In this document: positions 58,754-64,000 of the stretch, in pieces
Position numbering within the stretch: the stretch's first letter is position 1
Layout: every line of letters begins with the position of its first letter
NCBI GenBank assembly: GCA_018268855.1
Contig: JAFDVR010000017.1
Location: forward strand, 310,001-374,000
DNA: 64,000 nucleotides
Source: Acidobacteriota bacterium
GTDB lineage: Bacteria > Acidobacteriota > Terriglobia > Terriglobales > Acidobacteriaceae
Direction of reading: 5' to 3'
The notes under the pieces: model-generated
Seen by the model: the letters and a program-made list of their open reading frames with translations, nothing else
Databases searched by the model: none
What the model was told of the DNA's origin: nothing
Translations under genes and position numbers: made by a program

Positions 58754-60493
58754 TCAGTCGAGAAAGGCGTCGGCGAAGGCGCTTTCTGCGTGCAGTTCCA
58801 CCATGGGCAGGGCACCGTATTTTCCTGCTTCCGAGTGCCAGAGCGTTTGTAGCTCCTGGAGTTTTTTGGGATACTTTTTCGCCATGTCGGTGGATTCAGA
58901 GGGATCGTTCTTGATGTTGAAGAGTTGCCACTGATCCGAGTCGAACGAGGTGCCGAGCTTGTGCATGGCTACGGCGCGCCAATCCCCATCAATGATGGCG
59001 CGGTTGCCGCGCATGTCGAAGAACTGCACGGTGCGGGTGCTGGGCGCTTTGGCGGAGAGAACAGTGGGGAGGAACGACTTCCCTGCTATCGGAATTTGCG
59101 CGATGCCATCGATCTTTGCTGAGAAGTGGGTGCCAGCGATTTGCAGGAGCGTGGGAGCGATGTCGATCACGTCTACGAGTTGTTTGCGGATGGCGCCGGG
59201 ATCTTTGATGTGGCCCGGATAGTCGAACATCATTGCCGTGCGGGTGCCGCCGAAGTAGGGCCACAGTTTGTAGCGGCGGAAAGGTGTGCCTCCCGCATAG
59301 GCCCACGGACGTTGGTAGAGAGGCTGCGTGGTTGGGCCGCCTAGCTCGTCGAGATGCGCATCCATCTCCGCGAGAGTTGTTTTGTCGCCGTACGCTCGAC
59401 GGAAGGCTCCCGCCTTAGTTTCGCTCGCTGCGCCGTTGTCGGAGAACAGGACGATGACAGTGTTCTTATCGAGGCCGGATGCTTTGAGATATGCGAGCAC
59501 GCGTCCGATCTGCGCGTCGCCGTGTTCGATGTACCCGGCGTAGGTTGCCATGAAACGCGCGTAGACCCGCTTCTGCTGCGCGGTGAGCGAGTCCCATGCG
59601 GGATCGCCTGCTTCGCGCGGCGGCAGTTTTGTGTCGGCGGGGATGAGGCCCATCTTCTTCTCGCGTTCGAAGCGGGCTTGACGAATGGCGTCCCAGCCTT
59701 TTTGATAGGTGTCCTTGTAGTGGTCGATGTATTCCTTTGGCGCCTGAAGCGGCGTGTGCGCGAAGGTGAATGCGAGATACATGAAGACCGGGCGCTTGGG
59801 GTCTTCTTTCTGGTGCTTCTTGAACTGCGCGATAGCGTGGTCTGCGAGATCGACTGCGAGATAGTAGCCGGGGTGATAGGGGTCGGGAATCTGCTTATTC
59901 CCTTCGTAGAGATCGGGATGGTATTGGTCGGTCCATCCCATCTTGTATCCGTAGAAATAATCGAAGCCGCGCTGCAGAGGCATGGTGGAGTTGTTGCCGG
60001 GTTCGCCTGTTTGTGAAAACGGAGTGAGATGCCACTTGCCGATGGCGATGGTGGCGTAGTCGGCGCGGTGGAGCGCTTCAGGCAGCATCTCTGCGTTTTG
60101 CGGAATGACCCCGGTGAATTTGGGCGGAACCGGCTTCTTATTGTGCGGGTAGGTGTCGGGCAGATCATCCATGCCGACGGTCTGAGGATTACGACCGGTC
60201 ATGAGTGAGGCGCGCGTGGGAGAGCAGATGGCCTTGGACTGGAAGTCGTTGTAGCGAACGCCGGCTTTCGCGATGCTGTCGATGGAGGGTGTGCGGATCT
60301 CAGAACCGTAACAGCCGAGGTCGGAGAAGCCTACGTCGTCGATGGCGATGACGAGGATGTTGGGGCGGGTAGTGAGTGGCGTGTTTTGTGTGTGCTTGAC
60401 GGCTTGCGCTGGCATCACCATCGCGCTGCCGAGGCCTACGCACGAGGTCAGAAGAGTCTTCAGGAAGCGTGCTCTTGATTTTGAAACGTACAT
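58754..60493 (-). CDS. Secreted arylsulfatase
   Basis: This is a 579-aa type I sulfatase. The formylglycine motif is CSPTRASLMTGR (C90), the metal-binding aspartates are D52 and D53 in IAIDDVGFSDLGCYG, and the later VLFSDNGAASE carries another metal ligand pair. The signal peptide (FLKTLLTSCVGLGSAMVMPAQ) indicates Sec-type export, unlike the Tat-type sulfatase at 30552. It resembles the arylsulfatase A/AtsA branch (NPQTVGM). No maturase gene is nearby. Substrate unknown. Confidence 0.92.
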   Translation of the reverse strand: MYVSKSRARFLKTLLTSCVGLGSAMVMPAQAVKHTQNTPLTTRPNILVIAIDDVGFSDLGCYGSEIRTPSIDSIAKAGVRYNDFQSKAICSPTRASLMTGRNPQTVGMDDLPDTYPHNKKPVPPKFTGVIPQNAEMLPEALHRADYATIAIGKWHLTPFSQTGEPGNNSTMPLQRGFDYFYGYKMGWTDQYHPDLYEGNKQIPDPYHPGYYLAVDLADHAIAQFKKHQKEDPKRPVFMYLAFTFAHTPLQAPKEYIDHYKDTYQKGWDAIRQARFEREKKMGLIPADTKLPPREAGDPAWDSLTAQQKRVYARFMATYAGYIEHGDAQIGRVLAYLKASGLDKNTVIVLFSDNGAASETKAGAFRRAYGDKTTLAEMDAHLDELGGPTTQPLYQRPWAYAGGTPFRRYKLWPYFGGTRTAMMFDYPGHIKDPGAIRKQLVDVIDIAPTLLQIAGTHFSAKIDGIAQIPIAGKSFLPTVLSAKAPSTRTVQFFDMRGNRAIIDGDWRAVAMHKLGTSFDSDQWQLFNIKNDPSESTDMAKKYPKKLQELQTLWHSEAGKYGALPMVELHAESAFADAFLD

Positions 60494-60612
60494 GGACTTC
60501 CTCGCAGGATGATGTGGGATTGCGCTGTTTGCTGACGGGAGTAGTGTATGTATTCCGGCGAGAGTCTGGCAACGTTGCCATACTTATGCGCTAGTTGTGA
60601 ATGCAAAGAGAA

Positions 60613-60636
60613 ACCGGGAGCATGTCTGCTCCCGGT
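60613..60636 (-). terminator. Terminator after the 49-aa gene and dnaE
   Basis: On the minus strand a 9-bp stem ACCGGGAGC / GCTCCCGGT with a six-base loop is followed by TTCTCTTT. It lies 36 bases past the stop of the 49-aa gene. Confidence 0.75.
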
Positions 60637-60671
60637 CCGCCTCTTCTAAATTTTCTAGATTGTCTCTGAAT

Positions 60672-60821
60672 TTATGATCCGCGCGTTTGGGGTGACCGGC
60701 TCTGCTGGTTCGCAACACTGGCATTGGCGGGGTTCGCCGTCTTGGCTGTGTTTACCGGATTTGGTGTGGGCGGATGTTTGATGAACAACGTATGACTGAA
60801 ATACTCGTGAAGACTTTCCAT
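60672..60821 (-). CDS. 49-aa small protein downstream of dnaE
   Basis: This is a 49-aa product (MESLHEYFSHTLFIKHPPTP, then NPVNTAKTANPANASV, ANQQSRSPQTRGS). AAGGTGAG lies 8 bases before the ATG. A terminator follows and a hairpin (60857-60880) separates it from dnaE. The low-complexity PN/TA-rich second half suggests a flexible tail. The family is not recognised; support comes from the ribosome site and flanking signals only. Confidence 0.45.
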   Translation of the reverse strand: MESLHEYFSHTLFIKHPPTPNPVNTAKTANPANASVANQQSRSPQTRGS

Positions 60822-60856
60822 AGACTTCTCACCTTGCTTCGGGGCCTAATCAACTA

Positions 60857-60880
60857 CCGCGCAGAAAACTTACTGCGCGG
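60857..60880 (-). other. Hairpin between dnaE and the 49-aa gene
   Basis: An 8-bp perfect stem CCGCGCAG / CTGCGCGG with an eight-base loop. No T-run follows, so it may be a weak terminator or a processing site. Confidence 0.45.
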
Positions 60881-60940
60881 CGATGATTTCAGTCCATTGG
60901 ACGTGCGACTGTCAATGACCAACCAGATACGTCTTTCGGG

Positions 60941-63900
60941 TCAGTCGATAATCTTGACACCACCTGCACCGACGAGTTCTTCTACACGATCAATAAAAAG
61001 TTTGTCCGCGCAGACAGCCACGCCTTGTGGCTCCAGGACGGCACAAAACTCGCCAGGCTCTTCTAGGTCGAGCAACAGTTTTCCCTTACCGGGCATCGCT
61101 TCACAGATCGCAAGAAGCTTTTGCAGCAGCTCGCGATCTGGATGATGGAGCGGCACCTTAATGCGTAGTGCATCGGGAGTTCTTATCTGCACATCTTCGA
61201 GTGCGGTAATTTGTGTGACGGAGAGTTTAGGTGCGGCGTCTTCTTCTCCGCGAAGCTGGCCTTTAACGAGGACAGGTACGTCAATCTTTAATTTTTCGGC
61301 GAGTTTTTCATAGTCCTTGGGGAAGGCGATGAGATCGATCTTACCTGTGGTGTCTTCGAGCGATGCGGAGGCGTAGAGTTCGCCGCTGCGTTTTGATTTG
61401 GCAACTTTGAGCGCGGTGATGACGCCTGCGATCTGAATCTCGTTTGCGGAGTTGTCCTGTCCGCGGCGGAAGACAACTGGGTCGGGCTTCATCTCACATG
61501 CGACTGCGGTGGTGACGGCCTTTATGTTGCGGAGCTTCTCGCGGTATTTGTCCATGGGATGACCGGAGACAAAGAAGCCGAGGACTTCCTTCTCGTTTTG
61601 CAGGCGTGTGTGTTCGTCCCAGTCGGGCACGTTGGGGAGATCGTCTGCGGGTGAGGACTCGTTGCCGGGTGCGGCGTCGAAGATGCCGAAAAGTCCGTGC
61701 TGGCCTGCGGCGGCATCGCGTTGCGATTTCTGGGCGCTTTCGATGCAGCGATCGAGTCCGGCGAAGACGCGGCCGCGTGGGCCGAAGGAGTCCATCGCTC
61801 CCGCTTTAACGAGTGACTCAAGCACGCGCTTGTTGAGCAGCTTGAGTTCGACTTTTTCGCAGAAGTCATTGAGTGAAGCGAAGCCCGACTTCCCTTCTGC
61901 CTGTAGAACGCGGCGAGCGGTGATGATGCTTTCGATAGCGTTGCCGCCGACATTTTTGATGGCGGCGAGACCGAAGCGGATCATGTCGCCTGCGGGCGTG
62001 AAGTTGGCGTCGGAGACTTGCACGTCCGGCGGGAGAACGGTGATACCCATTTCTTTGCACTCGCCGATGTACTTGACGACGTTCTCTGGCTTCGATGTTT
62101 CGGATGTGAGCAGCGCCGCCATGAACTCGACGGGATAGTGCGTCTTGAGCCATGCAGTGTGATACGCGAGCAGAGCGTATGCAGCGGAGTGCGACTTGTT
62201 GAAGCCGTATCCGGCGAACTGCTCCATCAGGTCGAAGAGCGCGCCGGCTTTTTGTTTATCGAATTTTTTCTCCGCAGCGCCGCTCATGAAGATGTCGCGC
62301 TGCTTAGCCATCTCTTCAGGGTTCTTTTTACCCATGGCGCGGCGAAGGAGGTCGGCGCCACCGAGCGAATATCCGCCGATGGCCGAGCTGATCTGCATGA
62401 CCTGTTCCTGGTAGACGATGACGCCGAGCGTCTCGCGCAGAATGGGTTCTAGTTCATCGAAGAGGTATTCGACGGCGCGGCGGCCCCACTTGCGCTCGAT
62501 GAAGTCGTCGATCATGCCGCCCTGAATTGGGCCGGGGCGGTAGAGAGCGTTGAGCGCGGTGAGGTCTTCTACCGTGGTGGGTTTGTAGCGGCGCAGCACG
62601 TCGCGCATGCCGCCGGATTCAAACTGGAAGACGCCTGAGGTGAGCGCTTTGTGGAAGACCTTCTCATAGGTTTCTTCGTCGTCGAGTGGAACCTTGGCCA
62701 TTTCAACGTCGACACCGCGGTTCATCTTGATGAGCTTGAGGCAGTCGTCGATGACGGTGAGCGTGGTGAGGCCGAGAAAGTCCATCTTGAGAAGACCCAT
62801 CTTTTCGACGGCCTTCATATCGTATGCAGTGACGATATCTTCGTTCTTGGCGCGCGTGACTGGTACGAGTTCGGTGAGAGGCTGCGGTGCAATGACGACG
62901 CCGGCGGCGTGCACGCCTGCTCCGCGCACGAGACCTTCCAGCTTAAGCGCCGCGTCAATCACTTCCTTGATGCGCGGATCATTCTCATAGGCCTCGCCGA
63001 GCTGTGGTGAATCTTTGAGCGCCTGCTCGATGGTGATGCCGACGGTGGCGGGGATCATCTTGGCAATGCGATCGACTTCGCCGTAGGGCATGTCGAGAGC
63101 GCGGCCTACATCTTTGATGGCGGCCTTGGCGGCCATGGTATTGAAGGTGATGATCTGCGCGACCTGATCGCGGCCGTACTTTTCGTTGACGTATTGGATA
63201 ACCTCGCCGCGGCGGTTCATGCAGAAGTCGATGTCGATATCCGGCATGCTGACGCGCTCGGGATTGAGGAAGCGCTCGAAGAGCAGCTCGTTCTGGAGCG
63301 GATCGACGTCGGTGATCTCCATGACATAGGCGACGAGTGAACCGGCGGCCGAACCACGGCCCGGACCTACGGGGATGTTGTGTTCTTTGGCGTAACGGAT
63401 AAAGTCCCACACGATCATGAAGTAGCCGGGGAACTTCATCTGCTTGATGCAGTCGATCTCTCGGTTGAGGCGCGCGTGGTAGTCCTCAATGGTTTTGCGC
63501 TGGATGCCGCGTGAGACGAGGTGTGCGTAGGCGGTGTCGAGGCGCTTCTGCAGGCCCTTGCGGCAGACATCTTCGAAGTAGTCGTCAAGCGACATGCCTT
63601 CGGGTACGGGGAATGCCGGGAAGGGATTTTTTACCTTGGAGATCTTTGCTTCGCAACGCTCGGCGAATTGCATGGTGCGCGAGCAGACTTCGGGGTTCTG
63701 CGCGAAGGTGCGGTACATCTCTTCGGCAGACTTGATGTAGAACTCCTGCGTGTCAAATTTGAAGCGGTTGGGATCGTTCATCGATCCGGCGGTCTGCACG
63801 CAGAGAAGGATTTCGTGTGCGCGCGAATCGTCGCTGGCGACGTAGTGCGCATCGTTGGTGGCGATGAGCGGGATGTTGAGTTCTTTTTCGAGCTGGAAGA

Positions 63901-64000
63901 GATAGTCGCAGACTTTTTTATCGGGCTCGAGGCCGTGGTCCTGAATCTCAAGAAAGAAGTTGCCCTTGCCGAACATGTCTTCGAACATACCTGCGGTCTT
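60941..64000 (-). CDS. dnaE: DNA polymerase III alpha subunit, 5' part cut by the window edge
   Basis: This is the replicative polymerase. 1019 codons are visible and the frame stays open past 64000 (preceding codons read KTAG before the internal Met), so the N-terminal PHP start is missing. Catalytic aspartates are in MPDIDIDFCMNRRG, and the earlier GPGRGSAAGSLVAY and later YRPGPIQGGMIDDF and GYGFNKSHSAAYALLAYHTA are standard alpha-subunit motifs. An OB fold (IAGVITALKVAKSKRSGE) and the tau-binding C-terminus complete it. A single dnaE-type enzyme, not PolC, is indicated by the lack of an internal exonuclease. Confidence 0.95.
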   Translation of the reverse strand, partial: KTAGMFEDMFGKGNFFLEIQDHGLEPDKKVCDYLFQLEKELNIPLIATNDAHYVASDDSRAHEILLCVQTAGSMNDPNRFKFDTQEFYIKSAEEMYRTFAQNPEVCSRTMQFAERCEAKISKVKNPFPAFPVPEGMSLDDYFEDVCRKGLQKRLDTAYAHLVSRGIQRKTIEDYHARLNREIDCIKQMKFPGYFMIVWDFIRYAKEHNIPVGPGRGSAAGSLVAYVMEITDVDPLQNELLFERFLNPERVSMPDIDIDFCMNRRGEVIQYVNEKYGRDQVAQIITFNTMAAKAAIKDVGRALDMPYGEVDRIAKMIPATVGITIEQALKDSPQLGEAYENDPRIKEVIDAALKLEGLVRGAGVHAAGVVIAPQPLTELVPVTRAKNEDIVTAYDMKAVEKMGLLKMDFLGLTTLTVIDDCLKLIKMNRGVDVEMAKVPLDDEETYEKVFHKALTSGVFQFESGGMRDVLRRYKPTTVEDLTALNALYRPGPIQGGMIDDFIERKWGRRAVEYLFDELEPILRETLGVIVYQEQVMQISSAIGGYSLGGADLLRRAMGKKNPEEMAKQRDIFMSGAAEKKFDKQKAGALFDLMEQFAGYGFNKSHSAAYALLAYHTAWLKTHYPVEFMAALLTSETSKPENVVKYIGECKEMGITVLPPDVQVSDANFTPAGDMIRFGLAAIKNVGGNAIESIITARRVLQAEGKSGFASLNDFCEKVELKLLNKRVLESLVKAGAMDSFGPRGRVFAGLDRCIESAQKSQRDAAAGQHGLFGIFDAAPGNESSPADDLPNVPDWDEHTRLQNEKEVLGFFVSGHPMDKYREKLRNIKAVTTAVACEMKPDPVVFRRGQDNSANEIQIAGVITALKVAKSKRSGELYASASLEDTTGKIDLIAFPKDYEKLAEKLKIDVPVLVKGQLRGEEDAAPKLSVTQITALEDVQIRTPDALRIKVPLHHPDRELLQKLLAICEAMPGKGKLLLDLEEPGEFCAVLEPQGVAVCADKLFIDRVEELVGAGGVKIID

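Noticed and set aside
1..64000. CRISPR arrays or rRNA genes
   Set aside because: No regularly spaced direct repeats and no rRNA-like conserved blocks were seen anywhere.

Overview
The window is a high-GC bacterial chromosome segment. I infer an acidobacterium (Acidobacteriaceae/Terriglobales type). The grounds are gene content (a DUF4130-UdgX/radical-SAM DNA-repair pair, TonB, Tat-exported sulfatases, a kinase with TPR repeats), dense short operons, and REP-like intergenic repeats that carry a GGAATGACA core. No 16S gene or other decisive marker is present, so the taxonomy is inference.

Region 1 (1-32 kb) is ordinary core genome. In order it holds aroA, a GAF-GAF-PP2C phosphatase, deoC, UdgX plus its radical SAM partner, hpt, and lgt. 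A minus-strand run follows: ileS-lspA-uvrA-TPR-two small secreted proteins-SprT-like protease. After that come TonB, a CYTH protein, Sua5, the DNA polymerase III delta' subunit, a HAD phosphatase, a polytopic membrane protein, a large Ser/Thr kinase, a Tat-exported protein divergent from a sulfatase, and tRNA-Ser(GGA).

Region 2 (about 32.2-45.3 kb) is the exciting part: an 11.5-kb compact provirus of a tailless, double-jelly-roll (DJR) capsid phage. All genes lie on the plus strand, mostly with ATGA, GTGA or TAATG overlaps. It carries an HUH rolling-circle Rep, a possible ssDNA-binding protein, an A32/FtsK-HerA-type packaging ATPase, a DJR-like major capsid protein, a run of tiny single-span membrane proteins, a GH24 endolysin with an N-terminal membrane anchor, and a signal-peptide-bearing beta-helix protein. 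There is no integrase. The element is instead flanked by two 28-bp dif-like sites that share the spacer and one arm, which implies XerCD-dependent insertion. A second, full-length copy of the beta-helix gene sits just outside the left site and is probably a relic of a related virus. PM2 (Corticoviridae) has the same combination of Rep, ATPase and DJR capsid, so this looks like a corticovirus-like virus of an acidobacterium.

Region 3 (45.3-64 kb) is again chromosomal. It holds a glycosyltransferase, a Wzx-like flippase coupled to thiS and thiD, RlpA, pyrF, a 262-bp element with terminal inverted repeats, a Tat-exported phospholipase C, a small zinc-ribbon protein, a secreted protein, a CPBP protease, accA, an aldehyde dehydrogenase, a second sulfatase, a 49-aa small protein, and dnaE, which runs off the right edge.
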